Below are positions 1 to 8,454 of a stretch of 64,000 nt of DNA, piece after piece. The notes below the pieces were generated by a model that worked only from the letters and a program-made list of their open reading frames with translations, did no database searches and was not told the DNA's origin. Where the stretch lies: positions 263,503 to 327,502 of the forward strand of contig NZ_JSYZ01000001.1 of NCBI RefSeq assembly GCF_001293465.1, given 5' to 3'. The DNA comes from Pseudomonas asplenii (lineage in GTDB: Bacteria; Pseudomonadota; Gammaproteobacteria; Pseudomonadales; Pseudomonadaceae). A program made the position numbers and the translations under genes. The stretch's first letter is position 1, and each line of letters opens with the position of its first letter.

Positions 1-2
1 AT

Positions 3-368
<366 letters not shown>

Positions 369-436
369 CGACCGCCGGCGATTACGGCACACTGCCAGCG
401 CCCTTACCGGGGCGCTGACGCCGCCTGGAGAAGACC

Positions 437-1066
437 ATGACACCCCGACAGGATCCCGCCCTGGATAATTTCCGAGCCATTGCCGACGCCATTGCCACGC
501 TGTTCTTTCCCCATGCGGAAGTGGTGCTGCACGACCTGCGCACACAAAAGGTCGACTACATCGCCAACAATATCTCCAAACGCGAGATTGGCGACGATGC
601 CGCCCTGGAGGACATGCTTGACGGGCAAGTCAGCGAGCGCAATATCGGCCCCTATGAGAAGCTCAACTGGGATGGCCAGAAGATTCGCAGTGTCAGCACC
701 GTCCTGCGTGACAGCCAGGGCACTCCGCTGGCGGTGCTGTGCATCAATCTGAATATTTCCCTGTTTGAAAGCGTCAAGGCTGCGCTGGACCTGTTCCTCT
801 CCTCCAGCAAGCTGGTGCCGCAACCGGATGCACTGTTTCGTGATGACTGGCAGGAACGGATCAACACTTTCCTGCACAACTGGCTGCGCCAGCGGCAACT
901 GGGGCTCAACCTGCTGACCCGCGACCACAAGCGCGAGCTGGTGCTGGCCCTCCATGCCGAGGGCGCGTTCAAGGGCAAGAGCGCGGCCAACTATGTGGCG
1001 AACGTGCTGAACATGGGCCGGGCGACCGTTTACAAGCACCTGAAGGAATTGAAGGCAGAGGTCTGA
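437..1066 (+). CDS. dauR: DauR-like transcriptional regulator (YheO/PAS plus HTH)
   Basis: A 209-residue protein. The N-terminal two thirds (about residues 10-130) read as a YheO-type PAS-like sensor: HAEVVLHDLRTQKVDYIANN, then SVSTVLRDSQGTPLAVLCIN. The C-terminus (about 160-209) holds a helix-turn-helix with AEGAFKGKSAANYVANVLNM and GRATVYKHLKEL. The start is ATG 437, preceded by GGAG about 6 bases upstream. It lies 68 bases downstream of the dauA-like gene and probably belongs to the same operon. In P. aeruginosa the homologue represses the D-arginine catabolic operon. That role is transferred here from synteny and domain order, and the ligand cannot be read from the sequence. Confidence 0.78.
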   Translation: MTPRQDPALDNFRAIADAIATLFFPHAEVVLHDLRTQKVDYIANNISKREIGDDAALEDMLDGQVSERNIGPYEKLNWDGQKIRSVSTVLRDSQGTPLAVLCINLNISLFESVKAALDLFLSSSKLVPQPDALFRDDWQERINTFLHNWLRQRQLGLNLLTRDHKRELVLALHAEGAFKGKSAANYVANVLNMGRATVYKHLKELKAEV

Positions 1067-1118
1067 AGCAGCCGGAGCTATCAGACAGACCCCCATTGTG
1101 GCGAGCGGGCTCCGGCAC

Positions 1119-1895
1119 TCAGTCGCCGTAGATATCCGACTTGAAGTACTTCCCTTCGATCTTCTGGTATTCGCCACTGGCACGGATACCGTCGATGGCC
1201 TTGTTCAACTGACCCAGCAACTCGCTGTTGCCCTTGCGCACGGCGATCCCCGCGCCTTCGCCGACATATTTCGGGTCCTTCAGTTCAGGCCCTGCAAAGG
1301 CATAGCCCGCGCCCCGCGGCATCGCCAGGAAATCGCTCAAAGGAATGGTGTCGGCGAAGATGCCATCCAGACGCCCGGACGCCAGGTCCATATAGATCTC
1401 TTCGTTGTTGCCATAGCGCACCACCTTGATACCCCGCGGTTCCAGGACCTCGGTGGCGTAGCGGTCAGTGGTGGTCGCACGCTGTACGCCAATGGTCTTG
1501 CCCTTGAGGCTGGTGTACTGATCATCCACCACCGCACCCTGCTTCATCACCAGCCGCGAGGAGGTGAAGTAGTACTTGTGGGTGAAATCCACCGACTTCT
1601 TGCGCTCGTCGGTAATGGTCATCGACGACAGCGCCGCATCGATCTTCTTGACCTTGAGCGACGGAATCAGCCCGTCGAACTCGCCCTCGACCCATTCGCA
1701 CTTGACCTGCATCTGCGCGCACAAGGCATTGCCGATGTCGTAGTCGAAGCCGCCGATCCTGCCTTCGGCGGTCTTGAACGCAAACGGCGGATAGGCCGCC
1801 TCGATGCCGATGCGCAAGGTCTTCTCGGCGGCGAACGGGCTGGCGCTGGTGAGCAGGCTCAGGGTAACGGCACAGATCCGGGTGAACTTCTTCAT
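1119..1895 (-). CDS. Periplasmic amino-acid-binding protein of an ABC transporter
   Basis: A 258-residue protein from ATG 1895 (GGGAG upstream). The first 22 residues are a signal peptide ([23 protein letters not shown]), followed by the family 3 solute-binding opening [16 protein letters not shown] and the [11 protein letters not shown] motif. It contains the conserved stretches [16 protein letters not shown] and ALSSMTI-like ligand contacts of lysine/arginine/ornithine-binding proteins. It would deliver a cationic amino acid to an inner-membrane permease, but no permease or ATPase gene is beside it. It is convergent with the DauR-like gene, matching the P. aeruginosa PA3864-PA3865 arrangement as I recall it. 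D- or L-arginine is a plausible ligand but not shown. A longer in-frame start at 1955 lacks a signal peptide at its N-terminus and is rejected. Confidence 0.82.
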   Translation of the reverse strand: MKKFTRICAVTLSLLTSASPFAAEKTLRIGIEAAYPPFAFKTAEGRIGGFDYDIGNALCAQMQVKCEWVEGEFDGLIPSLKVKKIDAALSSMTITDERKKSVDFTHKYYFTSSRLVMKQGAVVDDQYTSLKGKTIGVQRATTTDRYATEVLEPRGIKVVRYGNNEEIYMDLASGRLDGIFADTIPLSDFLAMPRGAGYAFAGPELKDPKYVGEGAGIAVRKGNSELLGQLNKAIDGIRASGEYQKIEGKYFKSDIYGD

Positions 1896-1962
1896 GCTGG
1901 GGCTCCCGCTGGTTATTGGAGGTGTTGTGACACGGCAGTAGACAGAAGAAAACAACTTGATT

Positions 1963-1999
1963 TTGTACTTATAAATCCATACTGGACTTATATGTACAA
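1963..1999. promoter_or_regulatory. Inverted repeat upstream of the amino-acid-binding protein gene
   Basis: The arms TTGTAC (1963-1968) and GTACAA (1994-1999) bracket an AT-rich 25-base spacer about 70-100 bases upstream of the start at 1895. The position fits a promoter or operator for that gene. Which protein would bind is unknown. Confidence 0.3.
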
Positions 2000-2066
2000 T
2001 CCGTCAACGAGCAAATGCAGCCGGCCCGAGGTGGCCGTGAAGGGAGATTTACCGTGATTTCACCGC

Positions 2067-2186
2067 GGTCTTCGCGGGGATGCGGCAACCGACAGGCCCC
2101 AGTTCCAGCAGGCCTTTGGCGTACACAGAGCGGGTGAACGACGACTGACTGCAGGAGCCGGACCTGCCCGCAAAGAGGCCCTCAAG
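2067..2186. repeat. REP-like palindromic remnants
   Basis: The stretches around 2067-2096 (TTCGCGGGGATGCGGCAAC) and 2150-2186 (GGAGCCGGACCTGCCCGC then AGAGGCCCTCAAG) resemble one arm each of the Pseudomonas REP sequence seen more clearly at 36214-36347. They sit just downstream of moaE. No coding frame is evident here. Confidence 0.45.
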
Positions 2187-2193
2187 CAGACCG

Positions 2194-2643
2194 CTACTTC
2201 CAGCGTTGCGCCGCCGCCTGGTCGCTGGCCCGCCCCTCGACCCAACGCGGCCCCTCGGCGGTGTTTTCCTTCTTCCAGAACGGCGCCCGGGTCTTGAGAT
2301 AGTCCATGACGAAGTTGCAGGCGTCGAACGCCGCCTGGCGGTGGGCACTGGCCACACCGACGAACACGATCGGCTCCCCCGGCTCCAGCGCCCCGATCCG
2401 ATGCAGAACCTCCAGCCGCAGCAGCGGCCAGCGCTGCTCGGCCTCGCTGATGATCTTGCCCAGCGCCTTCTCGGTCATGCCCGGATAATGTTCGAGAAAC
2501 ATCCCGGCCACTTCGCGCCCGTCATTGAAGTCACGCACATAGCCGACAAAGCTGACCACCGCGCCGATACCCACATTCGCCGCGTGCAACGCATTGACTT
2601 CGGCGCCCGGATCGAAGGCTCCGGCCTGGATACGAACCGCCAT
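2194..2643 (-). CDS. moaE: Molybdopterin synthase catalytic (large) subunit MoaE
   Basis: A 149-residue protein of typical MoaE length. It transfers sulfur from the MoaD thiocarboxylate to precursor Z (cPMP) to make molybdopterin in the cytoplasm. Diagnostic stretches are GAVVSFVGYVRDFNDG near the N-terminus, then FLEHYPGMTEKAL, HRIGALEPGEPIVFVGVAS, HRQAAFDACNFVMDYLKTR and the catalytic-loop APFWKKE. The start ATG (2641-2643) lies one base after the moaD stop, so translation is almost certainly coupled. It is the last gene of moaC-moaD-moaE. Confidence 0.96.
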   Translation of the reverse strand: MAVRIQAGAFDPGAEVNALHAANVGIGAVVSFVGYVRDFNDGREVAGMFLEHYPGMTEKALGKIISEAEQRWPLLRLEVLHRIGALEPGEPIVFVGVASAHRQAAFDACNFVMDYLKTRAPFWKKENTAEGPRWVEGRASDQAAAQRWK

Positions 2644-2644
2644 C

Positions 2645-2890
2645 TCAGCCTCCGGTCACGGTAGGAAAGAACGCCACCTCGTCCCCATCGACCAGCGGCT
2701 CGCCCACCCCGCACAGTTCCTGGTTACGCGCGCACATCAGGCCCTGCTCGGCCAGCACCTGCCAGTTGCCACCGCGCTGCAGCAGGTGGTCGCGCAAGTG
2801 CCCGAGCGTGGCGAACTCGCCCTCGACCTGTTCGGCATCCACCCCGAGGACTTCCCGGTAGCGGGCAAAGAACTGCACATCGAGCTTCAT
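2645..2890 (-). CDS. moaD: Molybdopterin synthase sulfur-carrier subunit MoaD
   Basis: An 81-residue ubiquitin-fold sulfur carrier that ends in TVTGG. The C-terminal Gly-Gly is adenylated and thiocarboxylated and then inserted into the MoaE active site. The N-terminal strand [16 protein letters not shown] is typical of the family. The ATG at 2890 overlaps the moaC stop (shared ATGA), which argues for this start over a longer frame reaching 2983. It is translationally coupled on both sides. Confidence 0.95.
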   Translation of the reverse strand: MKLDVQFFARYREVLGVDAEQVEGEFATLGHLRDHLLQRGGNWQVLAEQGLMCARNQELCGVGEPLVDGDEVAFFPTVTGG

Positions 2891-3360
2891 GACGCATCCG
2901 CCTGATAGTGACCGCTCTTGCCGCCGAGCTTCTCCAGCAGGCGCACGTTCTCGATGGTCATGCCACGGTCGACCGCCTTGCACATGTCATAGATCGTCAA
3001 CGCCGCGACACTGGCCGCCGTCAGCGCCTCCATCTCCACCCCTGTCTGGCCGGACAGCTTGCAGCGCGCCACGATGCGCACGGCATCCTCGCCCTCGGCG
3101 CTCAGCTCGACCTTGACGCTGGTGAGCATCAGCGGGTGGCAGAGCGGAATCAGTTCGGAAGTCTTCTTCGCCGCCTGGATCCCGGCGATACGCGCCACGG
3201 CGAACACGTCACCCTTGGGGTGACCGCCACTGACGATCATTTGCAGGGTTTGCGGCAACATGCGCACCCGCGCTTCGGCCAGCGCCTCGCGAAAGGTCAC
3301 GGCCTTGTCGGTGACGTCGACCATATTGGCGCGACCTTGGGAATCGAGATGAGTCAGCAC
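2887..3360 (-). CDS. moaC: Cyclic pyranopterin monophosphate synthase MoaC
   Basis: A 157-residue protein, the usual MoaC length. With MoaA it turns GTP into cyclic pyranopterin monophosphate, the first step of molybdenum cofactor synthesis. The family landmarks are [18 protein letters not shown], the [17 protein letters not shown] block with the conserved Lys and His, [20 protein letters not shown] and the [10 protein letters not shown] segment with catalytic Lys and Asp. It opens the moaCDE operon and overlaps moaD by four bases. No moaA or moaB is in this window. Confidence 0.96.
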   Translation of the reverse strand: MLTHLDSQGRANMVDVTDKAVTFREALAEARVRMLPQTLQMIVSGGHPKGDVFAVARIAGIQAAKKTSELIPLCHPLMLTSVKVELSAEGEDAVRIVARCKLSGQTGVEMEALTAASVAALTIYDMCKAVDRGMTIENVRLLEKLGGKSGHYQADAS

Positions 3361-3435
3361 GGCGATACTCCTGATCAGGAGCGTCGATTGTAAACCCGCG
3401 GGTCAGTTTTCCGCACGCCCGAGATGGGCACCGGA

Positions 3436-3458
3436 CCGGGCGGCGCGCGGCCGCCCGG
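3436..3458 (-). terminator. GC-rich hairpin downstream of phoH-like gene
   Basis: The arms CCGGGCGGC (3436-3444) and GCCGCCCGG (3450-3458) form a perfect 9-bp stem with a 5-base loop, starting 9 bases after the stop of the PhoH-like gene. No T-run follows on the minus strand, so intrinsic termination is uncertain. Confidence 0.4.
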
Positions 3459-3466
3459 GTTGCGGT

Positions 3467-4861
3467 TTACAGGTGGGATTCGGCGTATTCGGCCAGGATC
3501 GAACGCGGCACGCCCTGCAGGGTGATGTGCACGCCGTTCGGGAAGTCCTTGAAGCGTTCGGTCAGGTAGGTCAGCCCGGAACTGGTCGCGGACAGGTAGG
3601 GAGTATCGATCTGTGCCAGGTTACCCAGGCACACCACTTTGGAACCGGCGCCGGCACGGGTGATGATGGTCTTCATCTGGTGCGGCGTGAGGTTCTGGCA
3701 TTCGTCGATCAGGATCAGGCTCTGCTGGAAGCTGCGGCCCCGGATGTAGTTGAGGGATTTGAACTGCAACGGCACCTTGCTGAGGATGTAGTCGACGCTG
3801 CCATGAGTGCTTTCGTCATCCATGTGCAGGGCTTCGAGGTTGTCGGTGATCGCTCCCAGCCAGGGCTCCATCTTCTCCGCCTCGGTGCCGGGCAGGAAGC
3901 CGATTTCCTGGTCCAGGCCCTGCACGCTGCGGGTGGCGATGATACGCCGGTAGCGCTTGCTGACCATGGTCTGCTCGATGGCGGCCGCCAGGGCCAGGAT
4001 GGTCTTGCCGGAACCGGCGGCACCGGTCAGGTTGACCAGGTGGATGTCCGGGTCGAGCAAGGCGTACAGCGCCAGGCTCTGGTAGATGTCGCGGGGTTTC
4101 AGGCCCCAGGCCTCCTGGTGCAGCAGCGGTTCCTGATGCAGGTCGAGGATCAGCAGCACGTCGGCATCGATCTCTTTCACCCAACCGACGAAACCCTGCT
4201 CATCGATGATGAACTCATTGACGTGCACAGCCGGCAGGTTGTCGGTCATCTGCACCTGGTGCCAGGTGCGCCCATGCCCCTGACGGGTCTCGACCTTGCT
4301 GACCCGGTCCCAGAACGAGCCGGGCACATTGTGGAAGCCCTTGGGCAACAGGTCCACGTCATCGACCAACTGGTCGGTGCTGTAGTCCTCGGCCGCGATG
4401 CCACAGGCACGCGCCTTGAGGCGCATGTTGATGTCCTTGGTCACCAGTACCAGGCGCAGCCCCTTGTCACGCGCATGCAGGTCGACCAACTGGTTGATGA
4501 TGATGTTGTCGTTGAGGTTTTCCGGCAGCAACAGATTGGGCTCGTTGCGCTTGCTCATCAGGATCGACAGCGCCCCCTTGGGACCACTCTTGCCCCGCTG
4601 GATAGGCACTCCCCGCTCGACGTCCTCGGGGCTGGCATCGCCCAGGGTCTTGTCGATCAGGCGGATCGCCTGACGGCATTCGGAAGCCACGCTGTGGTGG
4701 CCGCTCTTGAGTTTGTCGAGTTCCTCCAGGACCGTCATCGGGATGGCGACGTGATGCTCCTCGAAGTTCAGTAACGCGTTTGGATCGTGGATCAGTACGT
4801 TGGTATCGAGCACGTAAAGGATTGGCTGGTTGGAAGAAGGCGTGCGTCCGTGATCATCCAT
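3467..4861 (-). CDS. PIN domain-PhoH family ATPase (PhoH2-type)
   Basis: A 464-residue two-domain protein. Residues about 14-140 are a PIN-type ribonuclease domain (YVLDTNVLIHDPNAL with the first acidic ligand, then PMTVLEELDKLK). Residues about 250-460 are a PhoH P-loop ATPase with Walker A GAAGSGKT (residues 280-287), Walker B LILIDECQ (Asp386-Glu387) and the SQ/GNLAQID segment typical of PhoH. PhoH2 proteins from other bacteria unwind and cleave RNA. That activity is likely here because both active sites look intact. It lies upstream of moaCDE on the same strand with a 106-base gap, as I recall from other Pseudomonas genomes, though no functional link is known. Confidence 0.9.
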   Translation of the reverse strand: MDDHGRTPSSNQPILYVLDTNVLIHDPNALLNFEEHHVAIPMTVLEELDKLKSGHHSVASECRQAIRLIDKTLGDASPEDVERGVPIQRGKSGPKGALSILMSKRNEPNLLLPENLNDNIIINQLVDLHARDKGLRLVLVTKDINMRLKARACGIAAEDYSTDQLVDDVDLLPKGFHNVPGSFWDRVSKVETRQGHGRTWHQVQMTDNLPAVHVNEFIIDEQGFVGWVKEIDADVLLILDLHQEPLLHQEAWGLKPRDIYQSLALYALLDPDIHLVNLTGAAGSGKTILALAAAIEQTMVSKRYRRIIATRSVQGLDQEIGFLPGTEAEKMEPWLGAITDNLEALHMDDESTHGSVDYILSKVPLQFKSLNYIRGRSFQQSLILIDECQNLTPHQMKTIITRAGAGSKVVCLGNLAQIDTPYLSATSSGLTYLTERFKDFPNGVHITLQGVPRSILAEYAESHL

Positions 4862-5240
4862 ACTCGGTCACCTTTGTGGGAGCCAGTCGACGCGACGCCT
4901 GGACGGCATCGCGCCTCGAAGTGACCGCCGAACTCGCCTGGAAGGGGCAGGCGCTCTGTGCACAAGGTGGGGTCTTGGCAGACGCCACCTGTGTTGCAGG
5001 TTTCGGCGGTCTGACTCCGTAATACCGCAAAACCCGTGACAGGAAAAAGCACTTTGACGACTTTTTGAAGTTTATTTTTCAGAGTGACGAATAGCCCTTG
5101 GCGAGCAGGCCGGCCCCCGTTAAAGTCGGAAGTCCACCTGCCCCGAATTCCTTCGAAATTTCCTACATCCCGAGCCTTCAAGCCACGAGAACCCAGCTTA
5201 TGGCACGGTTGGCGAGCACGGCGGACGTTCCCACAACGCA
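4862..5240. other. Intergenic region without a recognisable gene
   Basis: A stretch of 379 bases between the start of the phoH-like gene and the end of the deacetylase-like gene, both on the minus strand. The AT-rich part around 5025-5095 probably holds the phoH promoter on the minus strand. I see no tRNA, small ORF with a convincing ribosome-binding site, or repeat. Confidence 0.5.
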
Positions 5241-6365
5241 CTAGCGAAACGCGTCGTTGCAATCACGCCAACCCAGGCCACTTTCCGCCGTCTGCCGTAA
5301 CAGCCAGGGCAATGCACCAAGCGCCTTGTCCTGGGCATCGTGGAACACGATCACACCACGCCGCCACAACAGCATCAGGGTCATCACCCGCTGGGCGGAC
5401 TGCTCGGCGCTGAGCTTGCCACTCCCATCGGCCGAATCGATGTCCCACAACACCACCTGCAAGCCCTGCTTCCTGAAGAACGCCCCGCTGTCCGCCTGGC
5501 GCTGGCCATAAGGCGGGCGGAACAACGGCAGGTAGTTCTCCGGCAACACGCTCTGTGCCAGCGCGGCACTGCGCTGCACCGAATCCTGCCAGTCCTGCCA
5601 GTGACTGTGGGAGCGATACTGCCAGCCCTCGATACCTACGCACTGCTGTTTATAGAGCTCCCGTACGGCCATGATCGAGCTCTTGTCCACCCGCGCCTGC
5701 AGGGCGCCGCCCAGGACAAGGAACAGGCCATTCATCTTCTGCCGGCGCAGGTACCCGGTCAGTTTGTCGGTATTGCCCGCGACCGGACCGGGACCGCCGT
5801 CGAAGCTCAGCAGGAACAGTCGATCATGGAAATCCTCGCCATTGCGCTCGGGCTCGCCGAACAGGGCGATTTCGCTGCTGGTCTGGGGAAACAGCGCGGC
5901 CATGCGCAGCAGTTCATCCAGGTAGCGCTCGTGAAACGCCCGGCTCGGCTCGGCCCAGCGGATATAGAAGGAGTCTTCCGGCACGCGGAACTTGCCGGCC
6001 TGTTCGCGCAGGCTGTCCATGTCTTCGACGTAATAGCAGAACGAAGCGTCCTGCTCGCAGCTCTGCTGGGCGAAGTTGTAGTTCTGCAGCAGGCGCGACC
6101 AGAGACGGGCACGCACCCGGTTGATCGACGCCATGTTGATCTGCCTGAGCCCCAGGCGCTGCCTGAGGGCCGGCTCGTCGGTCATCTCGCTGACCAGCAG
6201 GGCATGGGCGAAGGTGAGGATTTCCGCCCGCGAGGCGACATCGAACAGCGCCGGGCTGCTCAGCGCCTCGGGCCAGGTGCTGCGATCCAGGGTCGCGACG
6301 TCGTTCGGCGCGGCCGCGGCGCCCAGGCAGGCCAGCAGGGCCGAGCATAAAAGAAGAAAACGCAA
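5241..6365 (-). CDS. Exported NodB-type polysaccharide deacetylase homologue, catalytic motif degenerate
   Basis: About 374 residues if translation starts at TTG 6365, which has GGAG 9 bases upstream and is followed directly by a signal peptide (RFLLLCSALLACLGAAAAP). A longer ATG frame to 6527 puts about 54 non-signal residues in front and is less likely. The C-terminal half is a NodB fold: motif 1 FDGGPGP (Asp189, second Asp of FDDGP replaced by Gly), motif 2 region EGWQYRSHSHW (Tyr250 where the first metal His is expected), motif 3 FRPPYGQR intact, motif 4 LWDIDSADG intact, motif 5 VIVFHDA intact. The N-terminal 150 residues are helical and unfamiliar to me. The protein is periplasmic. Loss of two metal-site positions suggests altered or no catalysis. 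Confidence 0.75.
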   Translation of the reverse strand: MRFLLLCSALLACLGAAAAPNDVATLDRSTWPEALSSPALFDVASRAEILTFAHALLVSEMTDEPALRQRLGLRQINMASINRVRARLWSRLLQNYNFAQQSCEQDASFCYYVEDMDSLREQAGKFRVPEDSFYIRWAEPSRAFHERYLDELLRMAALFPQTSSEIALFGEPERNGEDFHDRLFLLSFDGGPGPVAGNTDKLTGYLRRQKMNGLFLVLGGALQARVDKSSIMAVRELYKQQCVGIEGWQYRSHSHWQDWQDSVQRSAALAQSVLPENYLPLFRPPYGQRQADSGAFFRKQGLQVVLWDIDSADGSGKLSAEQSAQRVMTLMLLWRRGVIVFHDAQDKALGALPWLLRQTAESGLGWRDCNDAFR

Positions 6366-6606
6366 GAAGGATGTCTCCGTGACAGGAACCTGCGCACTAT
6401 AGCCGATCTCAACGTCCGCCCCTCCTGCTGCGCGTGTTCCGGCCCATTCGCGGGCAAGCCCGGCTCCTGCAGTCCCGGGTCGCATGACAATCCTGCGTAA
6501 AAATCGCCAAGCCCCAAAGACAAGCACCCGGCCGCTATCGGCATCATAGGTGGAGCCAAACCGCCCAACCCCCTAGAATCCCCCGACGATTACAGGAGAC
6601 GACTTC
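6366..6606. repeat. Intergenic region with one REP-like arm
   Basis: Between the divergent deacetylase-like gene and yaaA. Positions 6441-6472 (GGCCCATTCGCGGGCAAGCC then CGGCTCCTGCAG) match a single Pseudomonas REP arm. The rest (6480-6600) should hold the yaaA promoter. No gene seen. Confidence 0.5.
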
Positions 6607-7386
6607 ATGCTGATGGTGATTTCCCCCGCCAAGACCCTCGATTTCGAAACACCACCGGTGACGAAACGCTATACCCAGCCACAATACCTCGACCACTCCC
6701 AGGAGCTGATCGAACAACTGCGCCTGCTGAGCCCGGCACAGATCAGCGAGCTGATGCATGTCTCCGACAAGATCGGCGGCCTCAACGCCGCGCGCTTCGG
6801 CAGCTGGACCCCGGCCTTCACCCCGGACAACGCCAAGCAGGCCCTGCTGGCCTTCAAGGGCGACGTCTACACCGGCCTGAACGCCGAGGATTTCAGCGAC
6901 GCCGACTTCGACTTCGCCCAGACCCACCTGCGCATGCTCTCCGGGCTCTACGGCCTGCTGCGCCCCCTGGACCTGATGCAGGCGTACCGCCTGGAAATGG
7001 GTACCAAGTTCGCCAACGGCCGCGGCAAGGACCTCTACGCCTTCTGGGGCACGCGCATCAGCGAATGGCTCAATGAAGCCCTGGCCGCACAAGGTGACGA
7101 CGTACTGCTGAACCTGGCCTCGAATGAATACTTCTCGGCGGTCAAACGCTCGGCGCTCAACGCCCGCATCATCAATACCGAGTTTCGTGACCAGAAGAAC
7201 GGCCAGTACAAGATCATCAGCTTCTACGCCAAAAAGGCCCGCGGCATGATGGCCCGCTTCGTGATTCGCGAACGCATCACCAACCCTGAAAATCTGAAGA
7301 CGTTCGACGAACAAGGCTACCGTTTCAGCGCAGAACTCTCCAAGCCGGACAACCTGGTGTTCCTCCGCGACCACGCGCCGGAGTAA
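6607..7386 (+). CDS. yaaA: Peroxide stress protein YaaA (DUF328/UPF0246)
   Basis: A 259-residue protein, full length for the family. It opens with [16 protein letters not shown] and contains [16 protein letters not shown] text ([23 protein letters not shown]), [11 protein letters not shown] and [15 protein letters not shown], all hallmarks of YaaA. The E. coli protein limits intracellular free iron during hydrogen peroxide stress and binds DNA through a helix-hairpin-helix-like fold, and it is cytoplasmic. The gene stands alone. The ATG at 6607 has AGGAGAC about 7 bases upstream. No OxyR site could be identified by eye. Confidence 0.95.
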   Translation: MLMVISPAKTLDFETPPVTKRYTQPQYLDHSQELIEQLRLLSPAQISELMHVSDKIGGLNAARFGSWTPAFTPDNAKQALLAFKGDVYTGLNAEDFSDADFDFAQTHLRMLSGLYGLLRPLDLMQAYRLEMGTKFANGRGKDLYAFWGTRISEWLNEALAAQGDDVLLNLASNEYFSAVKRSALNARIINTEFRDQKNGQYKIISFYAKKARGMMARFVIRERITNPENLKTFDEQGYRFSAELSKPDNLVFLRDHAPE

Positions 7387-7413
7387 CCGTTTCAAGGCAC
7401 AGCCCCCTGCACG

Positions 7414-7484
7414 GTGGGAGCGGACTTGCCCGCGAAGGCGTCTTCGAGAGCGGCAAAAGCTTCGCGGGCAAGCCCCACTCCCAC
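7414..7484. repeat. REP doublet (REPIN-like inverted pair)
   Basis: The arms GTGGGAGCGGACTTGCCCGC (from 7414) and GCGGGCAAGCCCCACTCCCAC (to 7484) face each other around a short spacer, beginning 28 bases after the yaaA stop. It has the same core TTGCCCGCGAAG/CTTCGCGGGCAA as the doublet at 36214-36347. It may also act as a 3' mRNA boundary for yaaA. Confidence 0.8.
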
Positions 7485-8454
7485 AATAATCATGGCAGCA
7501 GCTCCGCGAACAACGGGCGCCGGTTTACTCTCGGGTGCCGGCTTGAACGCTCGTCGCCGGAGAGTCAAAGCCCATTGGCTCTCGCAGGCGATTCTCCCCT
7601 TGAGGAAAATGATTGCCGGCCCAAGGCGATTTTTCTGTTACCCTGCCCCGACCTGGTGCAATGCACGCAATGTGTAGAACCCACGATTTCCTCTCCTCCC
7701 CTTCGTGCGCCACCCCGGAAATCCATTTTTCTGACGCCATAAAATTGACTGTAACAACAATGAAAATTCTTTCACTCGACTTTTTTCATTTTTTTTCGTA
7801 GTGGCACCAAAAAATTTTTCCCATGATGGCATAGAACCATCGCAGCGTTTTTCGTCCCCGTAATCAAAGGGCGAAACGAGAAGTGCTATCAATATGAAAG
7901 CAGTGCCATCTCCAACAATATTTCAAGAATTTTCCGAAAACAGGATGAGCGGATCGGAACTTATGTTCCCCTCCATTGCTCATACCACCCGTGACGAGTC
8001 TCAACGATTTTGTAAGAGATGACTTACAGGCAGGCTGGATAACTTGTTTAAGTTTGAACCTAGGACTTACGAAAGAGCCCAGCCAATTGCAATCCATCAA
8101 AGGACAGGAGATACGCATCATTAATATCCCCTACGAAGGCCAGGGCGGCCACCCAGACAATGCACCAGTCAGACACTTGCCGGCTTATACCCCAAAGGCT
8201 CTGCCACGGGCATAAGCGCACGGCAAGCCCGCTGACAAGGACCGTCCTGAAGAAGGTCGGCCACATTAAAGGGCATGTCCCTCATAACAAGGCCAAGTTG
8301 CGCACAGCTTGAGTGCAATTATTTAGCCACTCGATATTTATATGCCTGCACTCGGTAGAGCAACCTCTTCCGGTGAGACTTTCGAGTGCATTACGACTAC
8401 TGGCTACATTAACTTCCGCCATTTGATGGCGTAATTAAGATAGAGGTAAATGCA
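7485..8454 (+). promoter_or_regulatory. Long AT-rich control region and leader of the alginate operon
   Basis: About 970 non-coding bases of visibly lower GC than the neighbours, upstream of algD. In P. aeruginosa the algD promoter is likewise controlled over several hundred bases by AlgR, AmrZ, AlgB and IHF. Here 7546-7554 (ACGCTCGTC) matches 7 of 9 bases of the AlgR core CCGTTCGTC about 440 bases before the expected transcript start, but I call it only a candidate. The A/T tracts at 7740-7825 could bend DNA or bind H-NS-like MvaT. Short frames in this region lack ribosome-binding sites and codon bias. Confidence 0.7.
7957..7984 (+). promoter_or_regulatory. AlgU (sigma-22/RpoE-type) promoter of algD
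   Basis: The -35 element GAACTT (7957-7962, preceded by G) is separated by 17 bases from TCATA (7980-7984). The AlgU consensus is GAACTT-N16/17-TCTGA. The expected transcript start near 7990 gives an untranslated leader of about 465 bases before the algD ATG, in line with the long algD leader of P. aeruginosa. Confidence 0.65.

Noticed and set aside
7976..8215. 79-codon frame in the algD leader
   Set aside because: No ribosome-binding site and no Pseudomonas codon bias. It lies in the AT-rich untranslated leader.
7485..8454. Low-GC stretch as horizontally acquired DNA
   Set aside because: Its position ahead of algD and the lack of any gene or mobile-element mark fit a regulatory region better.
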